NCBI RefSeq assembly: GCF_000333895.2
Contig: NZ_ANFM02000012.1
Span: 124,001-188,000 of the forward strand
Direction: 5' to 3'
Origin: Grimontia indica
Lineage (GTDB): Bacteria; Pseudomonadota; Gammaproteobacteria; Enterobacterales; Vibrionaceae
DNA: 64,000 nucleotides
Numbering within the stretch: position 1 is the first letter of the stretch; each line of letters opens with the position of its first letter. Under the pieces are notes generated by a model, which did not search any database, had not been told where the DNA came from, and was given only the letters and a program-made list of their open reading frames with translations. The position numbers were made by a program, and so were the translations under genes. Positions 55,714-64,000 of this stretch are shown here, one piece after another.

Positions 55714-56693
55714 TAGGCGTCGTCTTCCAGACTGTATGGCAGGTCAACTTTCTGCCAAAGCGCCTCTGTGTCGGCCAAGCGGAATTGGCTGTCGTCATCA
55801 AGGTTGTTTGGCAGTACAACTAAAGCCAGTGCCTGACCGTCTTCAAAACGGTAGCCAGAGAGCACGGTACCACCGGTACGCCAGTTTTCGCCGACACTGC
55901 GGTCAAAGGTATCACCGGCTTTCGGTACTTCTGTTGCTTCACCTTGAAGAAGATAGGCTGCGCGTTTGTTGATACCACGATATTTCGCGCGTGCGACGGT
56001 TTCCTGTCCTGTGTAACAACCTTTCTTAAAGCTGATGGCATCTAGCGCCTGCAAGTTGATGGACTGAGGAATGAATTCGCTGATGTTCGCTTCTTCAATT
56101 GAAGGCATTGCTGCGCGAAGCTCCAACAGTGTCCATAGTGAGCTGTCACTCAGGGTTGCGCGTTCGCCCAGCTCAGTAATCAGTGTGTTAGCTTCTTCTG
56201 CGTTCATTGCCAGCAACCAGCGGTTTTTATCGATGCGAACAGCTGAACCGGTTTGGGTTGTGCGAACATCGCCTTCTCCGGTAAAGCGTGATTCCACAGC
56301 GTTGTCCGCTTTTTCACCGGCAATACCCACCAGAATTTGCTCAGAAAGCGCAAATTCAACCTTAGAGAAAACAGCATATTTCTTAATTTCTGCCAGCTGT
56401 TTTTCAGCGACAGATGCTGGCTGAACGTAAGCCACCCCTTCGTTGTGATGGAACAGGCGAATGGCAGACCACACCTTTCCTTTGGCGTCACAGTGAGCAG
56501 CGAGCGTTGACCGGGTTTTCTCCAGTGACACCAAATCACAGGTCAACTGGCCTTGCAGGTATGGCACTGTATCCTGACCGACGGCGGTGATCAGAGAAAG
56601 GTTATCCAGAGCGATCACTGACAGGGCTGGCAACGCGCTGTCTGAAGAAAGAGGAAGACGGTTGAAAGCGTGTGATTGATACCAGTTCGTCAT
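55713..56693 (-). CDS. ygfZ: Folate-binding protein YgfZ (Fe-S assembly helper)
   Basis: A tetrahydrofolate-dependent protein aiding iron-sulfur enzymes, notably MiaB. 326 residues with the hallmark KGCYTGQE near residue 226 (essential cysteine), DNLSLITAVGQD and GQLTCDLV at the N-terminus and SGYRFEDGQALALV late. It diverges from sdhE over 173 bases as in E. coli. Confidence 0.94.
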   Translation of the reverse strand: MTNWYQSHAFNRLPLSSDSALPALSVIALDNLSLITAVGQDTVPYLQGQLTCDLVSLEKTRSTLAAHCDAKGKVWSAIRLFHHNEGVAYVQPASVAEKQLAEIKKYAVFSKVEFALSEQILVGIAGEKADNAVESRFTGEGDVRTTQTGSAVRIDKNRWLLAMNAEEANTLITELGERATLSDSSLWTLLELRAAMPSIEEANISEFIPQSINLQALDAISFKKGCYTGQETVARAKYRGINKRAAYLLQGEATEVPKAGDTFDRSVGENWRTGGTVLSGYRFEDGQALALVVLPNNLDDDSQFRLADTEALWQKVDLPYSLEDDA

Positions 56694-56866
56694 GGAGTTT
56701 CTCGCTTAAAAATCAGGATTTATATGTTAATGCGACTGCGGTCTATATACCACTGATATGGGGTCAGATCACAGGGTTACAAGATTCAATCCGGGAGCCG
56801 TAGCAAGGCGATCAGCTCGCTGATACTATTTGGGCCAGTTATTTTGGCCTAATTTTCGAGGTACTC

Positions 56867-57127
56867 ATGCTGGGCGCAGAAGATAAAGCGCGTATCAAGT
56901 GGGCATGCCGTCGTGGCATGTTGGAACTTGATGTCATTATCATGCCGTTTTTTGAGCAATGTTTTGATTCACTGACGGAAGACGAAAAACTTCATTTCGT
57001 CGCGTTGTTGGAATGTGATGATCCGGATCTGTTTACTTGGTTGATGGGGCATGGCCGCAGCGAGAAGCCTGAGCTGGCGGCGATGACAGACAAAATTGTC
57101 GAGCACAACCGCAGCAAACTCCGTTAA
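56867..57127 (+). CDS. sdhE: FAD assembly factor SdhE
   Basis: Attaches FAD covalently to the succinate dehydrogenase flavoprotein and fumarate reductase. The 86-residue protein has the signature RGMLELD (residues 16-22) and [15 protein letters not shown]. The AGG-containing site upstream is good. It overlaps the next gene, as in E. coli sdhE-ygfX. Confidence 0.95.
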   Translation: MLGAEDKARIKWACRRGMLELDVIIMPFFEQCFDSLTEDEKLHFVALLECDDPDLFTWLMGHGRSEKPELAAMTDKIVEHNRSKLR

Positions 57128-57506
57128 TACCGATATTCAGCCTTCCCGCCTGTTGAAGGTTGGGGTAGGTATGATCTACGCGCTGGCAGCCTTCACTTTG
57201 TTTGTTGCCAGTGCCATCCCTCTCGAAGCCAAAGTGCTTCTCCTTTGTCTCCTGATTCGTGAAGCACACACGCAGTTGTCCTTTCTTACGCTTCGTGGTG
57301 GTGAGCTCTTCCTCAATATTGACGGAGCGTGTCGCTGGAATGGAGATAACTTTCATGTTTCTAGGGTGTGCTTTTTCAGTCGTCACCTGATTGTTCTGGA
57401 ATTGACTTCACCCTTTGAGTGCCGCCGTTTAGCGTTGGCGTGTGATGCGTTTGATAGTGAGACCTTTCGTCACCTCAGTCGAGTTTGTCTAGTGTTGAAA
57501 GTGTGA
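57096..57506 (+). CDS. ygfX: YgfX/CptA-like inner-membrane protein (start uncertain)
   Basis: A 136-residue small membrane protein. A hydrophobic region (about residues 24-55) contains two likely helices, followed by a soluble C-terminal part with [16 protein letters not shown]. coli YgfX has the same size and place after sdhE and was proposed as a toxin-like inhibitor of cytoskeleton proteins, a role still debated. The open frame starts at a TTG (57096) inside sdhE; a TTG (57153) and an ATG (57171) are alternatives, none with a good ribosome site. Confidence 0.75.
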   Translation: MSSTTAANSVNTDIQPSRLLKVGVGMIYALAAFTLFVASAIPLEAKVLLLCLLIREAHTQLSFLTLRGGELFLNIDGACRWNGDNFHVSRVCFFSRHLIVLELTSPFECRRLALACDAFDSETFRHLSRVCLVLKV

Positions 57507-57630
57507 TCTTCTTTCACTTTTTGTTTTTTAGCGTACGTCATGTCTAAACGAATCATTGATAGCGCCGATAAAGATTCAAGCTGGCATCAGTGCTACCGCC
57601 GACTCAAGAAGTAGAGAGGGAAGAGGTGAC

Positions 57631-59439
57631 ATGAAAATAAGAACAAAATTATACGGTCTGACGGCGTTTTCCGCCCTGTCGTTACTTTTATTCGCGTTCA
57701 TCGGGTGGCAAGCCTCTGATCGAATGGTGGACCTGAAAACCAAACAATCCCTGGTTGCAGAGCTTGAAGTACGTTTGCTTAACCTGCGTCGTAATGAAAA
57801 AGATTTTTTGGCGAGATTGGATGCTAAATACGTAGAGCGCTTCTCCGGTAACGTTGCCAAGTTTGAAAACGATTTGAATACCTTGGCAGAAGACGCTGAT
57901 CGTCTGGATATCACCTTGCCACAAATCAGTGCGGTTTCTCAGGCGATGAAGAATTACCACAGCGGTTTTCTGACGTTGTCGAAGGGCTACGAAAGACTTG
58001 GCTTGAACCGTACTTCGGGTATTCATGGCGAGCTAACCGCAAATAACGAGCAGCTTCTGCAAGACAACCCATCAATCGATGACATTGCTTATCTGGTGAC
58101 GCTGAGCCGGCTTTTGATGGTGGATGCAAATGAAGCGCGCTTTGAAGAATTCAGCCGAGTCTGGCAAAACGTGAAGCGTGAAACCGGCCTGACTTCTCTG
58201 GACGCCCAGAAAACTTTGGTAGAGCGCTACATGCAAGTCAGCCGTGAGGTAGGGCTTGATCACAAGTCAGGCCTTTTAGGTAACATCCGAGGCCAAACTC
58301 ATCAGGTGGAAGCTGACTTTGACGACATGCGTGCACAACTGGCCAACGAGTTGGAAAGTGCAGAACGCACTCTGACCATCAGCGCCTTGATAGTGCTGGT
58401 GGTGATTTCATCGCTGCTTATCGCAGCCAGTATCTTGCTCAACCGTTTTATCCAGCGCCGTCTGAGCACGTTAACCCGCACTATGGAGCAAGTGGCGGCA
58501 GACCGCGATTTAACCCTGCGTGCAGAAGCCGAAGGCAAGGATGAGATTGCGCTGGTAGCAAAAGACTTTAACTCCGTGTTGGAACACTGTCAGACCCTGA
58601 TTGCAGGTGTAAAAGTCTCAATCACAACATTGAATGCTACCGCTTCAGATGTGCAATCTCGTAGCAATAACGCTGAAGCGGCATTGGGCCGTCAACATTC
58701 AGAAGCCGATATGGCAGCGACAGCCGTCAATGAAATGGAAGCGACGATTCGTGAGATTGCCAGCAACACTGAAACGGCTGCTGCGAATGCAGGCCAAAGC
58801 CTTGCCCGCGCTCAGAAAGGTCATCAAACCGTGCAGACAACCCGTGAAGCCATCCTGACATTGTCTAACGGCTTGGGGACTGCAAACAATGACATTCATA
58901 GTTTGGTGTCGCTCTCTCAACAGATTGGTACTGTGGTAGATGTGATCAAAGACATTTCGGAGCAAACCAATCTGTTGGCTCTGAACGCAGCGATTGAAGC
59001 AGCTCGTGCCGGTGAGCAAGGTCGTGGTTTTGCGGTGGTTGCCGATGAAGTGCGTTCCCTAGCTACCCGCACGAACAAATCGACGGATGAGATCGCGACC
59101 ATGATTGCTTCACTTCAGGAGCAAACCAACAGTGTCGTTGACCGCATTAACCATTGTCAGCGTGACAGCGAACAGTCGGTCAGCTATGTCGAAGAAGCCG
59201 CATCAGAGCTGGATAACATTATCATTGATATGCAGCAGATCATGGATATGAGTACCCAGATTGCCGCCGCAGTTGAAGAGCAGAGCATGGTGGCAAAAGA
59301 AGTGAACCAGAACGTTCATTCGATTCAGGAAATCACATCAGAGAACACTGTCTCGACCACTGAAAATGCTCAAGCAGCAGCGCGGGTCGCAGCGCAAAGC
59401 CGTGAGCTGGAATCAGCGGTATCGAGCTTCCGCTCTTGA
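57631..59439 (+). CDS. Transmembrane chemoreceptor with helical periplasmic (HBM-like) domain
   Basis: 602 residues: TM1 at about 9-27, an all-helical periplasmic domain (about 30-245) starting with the [11 protein letters not shown] motif typical of helical bimodular receptors, TM2 at about 249-271, HAMP, and the signalling hairpin [25 protein letters not shown]. It lacks a CheR-tether tail (ends SSFRS). The ligand is unknown; HBM receptors often sense organic acids. The ATG at 57631 has AAGAGGTG upstream. It is not linked to a che operon here, so it likely feeds the main flagellar system. Confidence 0.93.
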   Translation: MKIRTKLYGLTAFSALSLLLFAFIGWQASDRMVDLKTKQSLVAELEVRLLNLRRNEKDFLARLDAKYVERFSGNVAKFENDLNTLAEDADRLDITLPQISAVSQAMKNYHSGFLTLSKGYERLGLNRTSGIHGELTANNEQLLQDNPSIDDIAYLVTLSRLLMVDANEARFEEFSRVWQNVKRETGLTSLDAQKTLVERYMQVSREVGLDHKSGLLGNIRGQTHQVEADFDDMRAQLANELESAERTLTISALIVLVVISSLLIAASILLNRFIQRRLSTLTRTMEQVAADRDLTLRAEAEGKDEIALVAKDFNSVLEHCQTLIAGVKVSITTLNATASDVQSRSNNAEAALGRQHSEADMAATAVNEMEATIREIASNTETAAANAGQSLARAQKGHQTVQTTREAILTLSNGLGTANNDIHSLVSLSQQIGTVVDVIKDISEQTNLLALNAAIEAARAGEQGRGFAVVADEVRSLATRTNKSTDEIATMIASLQEQTNSVVDRINHCQRDSEQSVSYVEEAASELDNIIIDMQQIMDMSTQIAAAVEEQSMVAKEVNQNVHSIQEITSENTVSTTENAQAAARVAAQSRELESAVSSFRS

Positions 59440-59470
59440 GTAGATAGATAGCTTTATAGCGCCAGGTATG

Positions 59471-59497
59471 AAAAAGCCCTCTTGTGAGGGCTTTTTG
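59471..59497. terminator. Bidirectional terminator between receptor and nadB
   Basis: The stem AAAAAGCCCTC / GAGGGCTTTTT with a TTGT loop lies between converging genes. Confidence 0.85.
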
Positions 59498-59508
59498 CTA
59501 TCTGTGAT

Positions 59509-61122
59509 TCAGCAAGGGAAGTCTGGCACCAGAATGGTTGGGCCGGAATCTTCTGCCTTGTCTGGGTAATCGATGGTGTAATGCAGGCCTCGGCTTTCTT
59601 TCCGTGCCATGGCACAGCGCACCATCAGTTCAGCCACCTGAAGCAGGTTACGCAGTTCCAGAAGGTTGTTGGAAACGCGGAAGTTACTGTAGTACTCGTT
59701 GGTTTCTTGCTTGAGCAGTTCGATACGGCGAAGCGCGCGTTCCAAACGTTTGGTAGAGCGCACAATGCCGACGTAGTCCCACATAAAGAGGCGTAACTCG
59801 TGCCAGTTGTGTTGGATAACGACCTCTTCGTCTGAGCAACATACCTGACTGTCATCCCAGTATGGTAGCGTTGGAGGAACTTCTGCGGTGCCTGCATTCT
59901 CCCCAATGTGCATGGCGGCAGCCCAAGCGTAAACCACACATTCGAGCAGCGAGTTTGACGCCATGCGGTTAGCACCGTGAAGGCCGGTGTAGCTGACCTC
60001 ACCAATCGCGTATAAGCCTTGCAAATCTGTCTGACCGTTCTGATCTACCATTACCCCGCCACAAGTGTAGTGAGCAGCAGGAACGATAGGAATGGCTTCT
60101 TTCGTCAAATCAAAACCAAAGGTTTTCAGCTTTTCATCAATGGTTGGGAAATGCTTGGTGATGAAATCGGGATCTTTGTGGCTGATGTCGAGATACATAC
60201 AGTCCGCACCCAGACGCTTCATTTCATAGTCAATTGCCCGGGCGACCACATCACGCGGCGCAAGCTCGGCGCGTTCATCAAAGTCCGGCATAAAGCGGGA
60301 GCCATCAGGGCGGCGCAAAAATGCGCCTTCGCCACGTAGCGCTTCCGTCAGCAGGAAGTTACGAGCCTCTGGGTGGAACAGGCAGGTCGGATGAAACTGG
60401 TTAAATTCAAGATTGGCAACCCGACAGCCTGCGCGCCATGCCATAGCAATACCGTCACCAGAGGAAACATCTGGGTTGGAGGTATATTGGTAAACCTTGG
60501 ATGCACCGCCTGTGGCAAGAACCACAAACTTAGCACGCACGGTTTCGACGGCTTCACGGTCACGGTTCCAGATGTAGGCACCCAGCACGCGGTTAGCACC
60601 GGAAATCCCGATTTTCTTGCGGGTGATAAGATCCAGCGCGTTGTGGCGCTCCATCACTTTGATGTTGGGATGCTGCATTACGTTTTCTTGCAGCGAGGTT
60701 TGCACGGCAGCGCCCGTTGCATCAGCAGCATGCAGAATGCGTCGGTGGCTGTGGCCACCTTCACGGGTTAGGTGGAATTTGGGCTCATCATCGTCGCTGT
60801 CTTCTTCGCGATCAAAAGGGACACCGCCATCAATCAGCCATTGAACGCATTCCTTGGCATTTTCGGCGATAAAGCTCACCACGTTTTCTTCGCAAATGCC
60901 GTCACCGGCAATCAGCGTATCTTCAACGTGGGATTCAACAGAATCACTTTCATCAAAGACTGCAGCAATACCGCCTTGTGCGTAGTAGGTCGCCCCTTCG
61001 CTGCGCGGTCCTTTGCTCAGCACCATCACTTTTTGGGTCGGCGCCAAATGGAGCGCCAGAGACAGACCAGCAGCGCCGCTGCCGATCACCAGCACATCAC
61101 ACACGTGTTCTTGGTTGCTCAT
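59509..61122 (-). CDS. nadB: L-aspartate oxidase NadB
   Basis: Oxidises aspartate to iminoaspartate, the first step of NAD synthesis. A 537-residue flavoprotein with the FAD motif [33 protein letters not shown] active-site residues (here [16 protein letters not shown]), [12 protein letters not shown] and [16 protein letters not shown]. It diverges from rpoE, the arrangement of E. coli. Confidence 0.97.
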   Translation of the reverse strand: MSNQEHVCDVLVIGSGAAGLSLALHLAPTQKVMVLSKGPRSEGATYYAQGGIAAVFDESDSVESHVEDTLIAGDGICEENVVSFIAENAKECVQWLIDGGVPFDREEDSDDDEPKFHLTREGGHSHRRILHAADATGAAVQTSLQENVMQHPNIKVMERHNALDLITRKKIGISGANRVLGAYIWNRDREAVETVRAKFVVLATGGASKVYQYTSNPDVSSGDGIAMAWRAGCRVANLEFNQFHPTCLFHPEARNFLLTEALRGEGAFLRRPDGSRFMPDFDERAELAPRDVVARAIDYEMKRLGADCMYLDISHKDPDFITKHFPTIDEKLKTFGFDLTKEAIPIVPAAHYTCGGVMVDQNGQTDLQGLYAIGEVSYTGLHGANRMASNSLLECVVYAWAAAMHIGENAGTAEVPPTLPYWDDSQVCCSDEEVVIQHNWHELRLFMWDYVGIVRSTKRLERALRRIELLKQETNEYYSNFRVSNNLLELRNLLQVAELMVRCAMARKESRGLHYTIDYPDKAEDSGPTILVPDFPC

Positions 61123-61548
61123 TGATTACGTATTCCTTTCTCCCAAGCAGCCATGTCAGCCGGCTACCTGAAACAACGAGTTCGAGTCATTTCAGTGAGT
61201 TTACACTAATGTGGCAACACGTAGAACGTTGCCAGTTGCTTCATTATGCGACAGAGTGGGAACGGCAGAATGAGAGTTGGTTAGGGTGTGACCAAACATT
61301 CTGATAGACTTTGCGATCCGGATCTAATCGTATAACGACGGAAATCCGTTTAGGGAACTTTCTTTTAATGTTTCACTCATACACTGTGCTCACTCAATAA
61401 AAACCGCGCGGCAGAAAAAGAAGCCGGGCACCACAGTGGCAAAGAGCGAGAAGAAATACCGGTAGCTAACAGTGTTCTGACCTTAGCGGTGAACACTGCC
61501 ACAGTGAAAGCAGACTACTGGTATCAATAATAAGGAGAAGGCGCTCGA
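61123..61548 (+). other. nadB-rpoE intergenic region
   Basis: 426 bases with no supported gene. It holds the sigma-E-type promoter at 61354 and a leader of about 160 bases before rpoE. A short frame at 61369 overlaps the promoter and is not convincing as a leader peptide. Confidence 0.5.
61354..61381 (+). promoter_or_regulatory. Sigma-E-type autoregulatory promoter of rpoE
   Basis: GGAACTT (-35) and TCATA (-10-like) are 16 bases apart, matching the sigma-E pattern GGAACTT-N16-TCnnA. rpoE is autoregulated in relatives. Confidence 0.75.
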
Positions 61549-62127
61549 ATGAGCGAGCAGTTAACCGATCAAGCCTTAATTGAGCGCGTACAGAATGGTG
61601 ATAAGCAGGCATTTAACCTGCTGGTCGTAAAATATCAAAACAAGGTATGCAATCTGATCTCTCGCTATGTCAGCAACAGCGGCGATGTGCCTGATGTTGC
61701 GCAGGAAGCTTTTATAAAAGCGTATCGCGCCTTGCCGGGATTTCGCGGAGAAAGTGCGTTTTACACTTGGCTTTACCGTATTGCGGTGAACACAGCGAAG
61801 AATTATCTGGTTGCACAGGGCAGACGCCCACCATCAAGCGATATTGACGCAGAAGAAGCGGAAAACTATGAAAATGGTGGCGCACTGAAAGAAATTTCGA
61901 ACCCTGAGAACCTTATGTTGTCAGAACAGTTGAAACAGGTCGTTTTCAGTACGATTGAATCTTTACCTGACGATCTGAAAACGGCGATCACCCTGCGTGA
62001 GATCGATGGCTTAAGCTATGAAGAGATCGCAGAAGTGATGGACTGCCCGGTAGGAACGGTACGTTCGCGTATTTTCCGTGCCAGGGAAGCGGTAGACAAA
62101 CGTGTTCGTCCTCTGATGAACCACTAA
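61549..62127 (+). CDS. rpoE: Envelope stress sigma factor RpoE
   Basis: The extracytoplasmic-function sigma factor that directs envelope repair genes. 192 residues: region 2 (VPDVAQEAFIKAYRALPGFRG, YTWLYRIAVN) and region 4 (LREIDGLSYEEIAEVMDCPVGTVRSR segments) are near-identical to known RpoE. RBS AAGGAGAAGG precedes the ATG. The order rpoE-rseA-rseB-rseC is the standard operon. Confidence 0.98.
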   Translation: MSEQLTDQALIERVQNGDKQAFNLLVVKYQNKVCNLISRYVSNSGDVPDVAQEAFIKAYRALPGFRGESAFYTWLYRIAVNTAKNYLVAQGRRPPSSDIDAEEAENYENGGALKEISNPENLMLSEQLKQVVFSTIESLPDDLKTAITLREIDGLSYEEIAEVMDCPVGTVRSRIFRAREAVDKRVRPLMNH

Positions 62128-62157
62128 CAGTGTTACCTGTTGATAACGGTGAAATAA

Positions 62158-62775
62158 ATGGCTGAAAAAGAAAACCTTTCCGCATTATTTGATGGTGACG
62201 AGATTGATCAAGCGATGATTGATGCGCTGGAAAACGATCAATCGGCTCAGCAAACATGGAAAAGCTTTGCTGTCACCCGTGATGTAATGCGTGGAGAAAC
62301 GCCTAACCCAAGTTGGGACATCGCATCAAATGTTGCGATGGCACTGGAAGCTGAGCCTGCGCACGGTGCGCACTCTGCACCCAATGTTGTTCCAATTCAG
62401 GAAGCACAACCTACACCGGCAGCTGCCAAAAAAGGCATGCCATCTTGGTTGCAGCAACTCACCCAGGTGGGTATGGCTGCCGCAGTGTCACTGGCCGTGA
62501 TTGTTGGTGTTCAGCAATACAACGGCGGCGAGCAGTTGGATCCGGTTCTTGCAGCTTCACAGCCCCCAGTTTTACAGACCATTCCTTTGGCTGGCTCTGC
62601 TGAGCCTGTAAGCCTTAGCCGTGAAACCTTGCAGGGTAATCCAACTGAAGCGCAATTGATGGAGCAGCGTCGCCGTGTCAACGCCATGTTCCAGGACTAT
62701 GAGTTGCAGCTTCGTCTCAATGCTGATGAAATGATTGAACAAGACGAGAAGCTAACACCAGAAGTGAGCAACTAG
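62158..62775 (+). CDS. rseA: Anti-sigma factor RseA
   Basis: A single-span inner-membrane protein that holds RpoE inactive until it is cut by DegS and RseP. 205 residues: a cytoplasmic sigma-binding part starting ENLSALFDGDEID and SWDIASNVAMALEAE, the membrane helix at about 102-120, and a periplasmic tail. The N-terminal part resembles RseA more than the variable C-terminus. Confidence 0.94.
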   Translation: MAEKENLSALFDGDEIDQAMIDALENDQSAQQTWKSFAVTRDVMRGETPNPSWDIASNVAMALEAEPAHGAHSAPNVVPIQEAQPTPAAAKKGMPSWLQQLTQVGMAAAVSLAVIVGVQQYNGGEQLDPVLAASQPPVLQTIPLAGSAEPVSLSRETLQGNPTEAQLMEQRRRVNAMFQDYELQLRLNADEMIEQDEKLTPEVSN

Positions 62776-62779
62776 ATTG

Positions 62780-63754
62780 ATGAAACAACTCCTGATCGGT
62801 GCTTTTGCACTGGTCAGTCTGGTCGCGAATGCCTCGACGGAAGAAAATCCCGCCGAGGCATTGTTGCATCAGATGGGCCAGGCAACCGAACAATTGGACT
62901 ACGAACTTTCCTATATTCTGGTCCGCAAAAACAGTATTGAGCCCCTCCGTTTTCGCCATGCGTTAGTTGACGGCGAGTCATTCGGTCATATCGCTTATCT
63001 TGCCGGCCCTCCGCGTGAAGTGATTCGCCGTGGTGATGAAGTGAGTTACTTCGAGCCTGGTATTGACCCGTTTACCATTGCGAGCAATCAAATGGTGGCA
63101 CCATTGCCTGCCATCATGCATTCCGATATTGACCACCTCTCGACCATGTACGATTTCGTGCCGCTGGGACGAGCACGTGAAGCCGGGTTGCCTTGTGATG
63201 TAGTGCGCGTTTCACCCAAAGATGGTGCGCGATATTCCTATGTGCTTTGGATTGACCAAAAGACCAAGCTATTGACCCGCGCCGATCTTCTCGATCGCGA
63301 TGGTGATCCCATTGAGCAATACCGCGCACTGTCGTTGGTCATATCTCCGCAGATTGGTGATGTGATGAAGCAGATGTCTGCTATCGAATTGCCGCCTGTG
63401 GTTCAGGTACCAAAGCAGCGTGACGCTGGTTTGAGTTGGCAAGTCACTTCTTTGCCGGAAGGCTTCTCGCCGATTTACAGCAATCGTCACCGCTTGATGA
63501 TCACTGAGCGCCCAGTTGAAAGCCAGATGTTCAGCGATGGTCTGTTTAGTTTCTCGGTTTATCTGTCAGAAGCTGATGACCTGTCAGTGCGCGAGCAGCT
63601 GGTGAGAAAAGGCCGCCGCACCCTGCACAGCCATGTCTCCGGCAATGCAGAAATTACTGTCGTGGGAGACATTCCACCAGCGACCGCGAAAAAAGTGGCT
63701 GAATCAGTTCGTATGACAGCGCCACAAGCCGCGGAAGGAACGCCAACGCCATGA
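62780..63754 (+). CDS. rseB: Sigma-E regulatory protein RseB
   Basis: A periplasmic LolA-fold protein that shields RseA from DegS. 324 residues with a signal peptide (MKQLLIGAFALVSLVANA) and the MucB/RseB marks LLHQMGQATEQLDYELSYI, PLRFRHALVDG and VLWIDQKTKLLTRADLLD. The ATG at 62780 lies 5 bases after the rseA stop; a TTG one codon upstream is less likely. Confidence 0.95.
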   Translation: MKQLLIGAFALVSLVANASTEENPAEALLHQMGQATEQLDYELSYILVRKNSIEPLRFRHALVDGESFGHIAYLAGPPREVIRRGDEVSYFEPGIDPFTIASNQMVAPLPAIMHSDIDHLSTMYDFVPLGRAREAGLPCDVVRVSPKDGARYSYVLWIDQKTKLLTRADLLDRDGDPIEQYRALSLVISPQIGDVMKQMSAIELPPVVQVPKQRDAGLSWQVTSLPEGFSPIYSNRHRLMITERPVESQMFSDGLFSFSVYLSEADDLSVREQLVRKGRRTLHSHVSGNAEITVVGDIPPATAKKVAESVRMTAPQAAEGTPTP

Positions 63755-64000
63755 TCACGGCATTGGCAGAGGTTACTGGCAGTGGCGAGGGTTATCTGAC
63801 TGTTCGCTGCCAGCAGAAAACCAGCTGTGGCAGTTGCGCGTCCAAGAGCAATTGCGGTACGGGCATTGTCAGTAATGCGCTGCCGGGCAAAGTGCTGGAT
63901 ATCCGTGTACCGTCAGAAAAACCAGTCGATGCGGGAACCTTGGTTGAAATTGGCTTGGAAGAGCAGACGGTACTGCGTTCAGCGCTGGTGGTTTACATTC
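63751..64000 (+). CDS. rseC: Sigma-E positive regulator RseC (5' part, runs off window)
   Basis: The first 83 codons of RseC/MucC, an inner-membrane protein associated with SoxR reduction and sigma-E. The start MITALAEVTGSG is followed by a cysteine motif C-x2-C-x5-C (TSCGSCASKSNCGTG), typical of the family. Its ATG overlaps the rseB stop by 4 bases. The membrane part is outside the window. Confidence 0.93.
   Translation, partial: MITALAEVTGSGEGYLTVRCQQKTSCGSCASKSNCGTGIVSNALPGKVLDIRVPSEKPVDAGTLVEIGLEEQTVLRSALVVYI

Noticed and set aside
61369..61401. RseD-like leader peptide before rpoE
   Set aside because: The short frame lies on the sigma-E promoter's own spacer and -10, so it would not be transcribed from it.

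Overview
This window is a piece of gamma-proteobacterial chromosome, most likely from the family Vibrionaceae; the mid-range base composition would fit a Grimontia/Enterovibrio-type genus, but that is a guess. The evidence is gene order. Blocks familiar from E. coli and Vibrio chromosomes follow one another: panC-panB-folK-pcnB-gluQ-dksA-sfsA-thpR / hrpB-mrcB; mltC-yggX-mutY / trmB; hemW-rdgB-yggU-yggT-proC-yggS / pilT-pilU; ruvX-yqgE-gshB-rsmE-endA-sprT-metK / tkt-epd-pgk-fbaA-mscS; ygfZ / sdhE-ygfX; nadB / rpoE-rseA-rseB-rseC. Most of these are housekeeping genes.

Layout. 1-6258 (minus): pantothenate, folate, RNA polyadenylation, tRNA modification, DksA, SfsA and ThpR genes. 6272-11084 (plus): helicase HrpB and peptidoglycan synthase PBP1B. 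11084-11600: a 162-bp repeat and a tRNA-Thr/tRNA-Phe pair (minus). 11937-23866 (plus): an accessory chemosensory operon. 23930-24615: a second tRNA array (Phe, Thr, Phe, Asn) with a decayed tRNA-Asn fragment. 24712-27306 (minus): mltC, yggX, mutY. 27487-30067 (plus): trmB, glutaminase, a YggN-like protein. 30131-36973 (minus): a periplasmic transglutaminase-like protein and the hemW-to-yggS group. 37000-39149 (plus): pilT-pilU. 39198-44655 (minus): ruvX to metK. 45042-53754 (plus): tkt, epd, pgk, fbaA, two mscS paralogues and gcvH. 53838-56693 (minus): a small hypothetical gene, a LysR regulator, a YbaK-like protein and ygfZ. 56867-59439 (plus): sdhE, ygfX and a chemoreceptor. 59509-61122 (minus): nadB. 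61549-64000 (plus): the sigma-E operon, running off the end.

The most notable region is 11937-23866. The order cheY-cheA-cheW-cheW-receptor-cheR-cheD-cheB-receptor matches what I recall of the third (F7-class) chemosensory cluster of Vibrio cholerae and, with one cheW, the Che2 cluster of Pseudomonas aeruginosa. Here the set is framed by partner-switching parts: a STAS protein first, and a second STAS protein plus a receiver-PP2C phosphatase-HATPase fusion last. The spacing suggests one operon, so a soluble triple-PAS receptor array may feed an anti-sigma or partner-switch output rather than the flagellar motor. The operon lies between two same-strand copies of a tRNA-Thr/tRNA-Phe pair.

Other points worth attention: a probable non-AUG (ATC) start for pcnB; two opposite-oriented copies of a 162-bp inverted-repeat element (after mrcB and after fbaA); LacI-family-type operators (core GCAAACGTTTGC) near metK/tkt and before fbaA; and MetJ-like boxes before metK. 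No CRISPR array, transposase, integrase or phage gene was seen.
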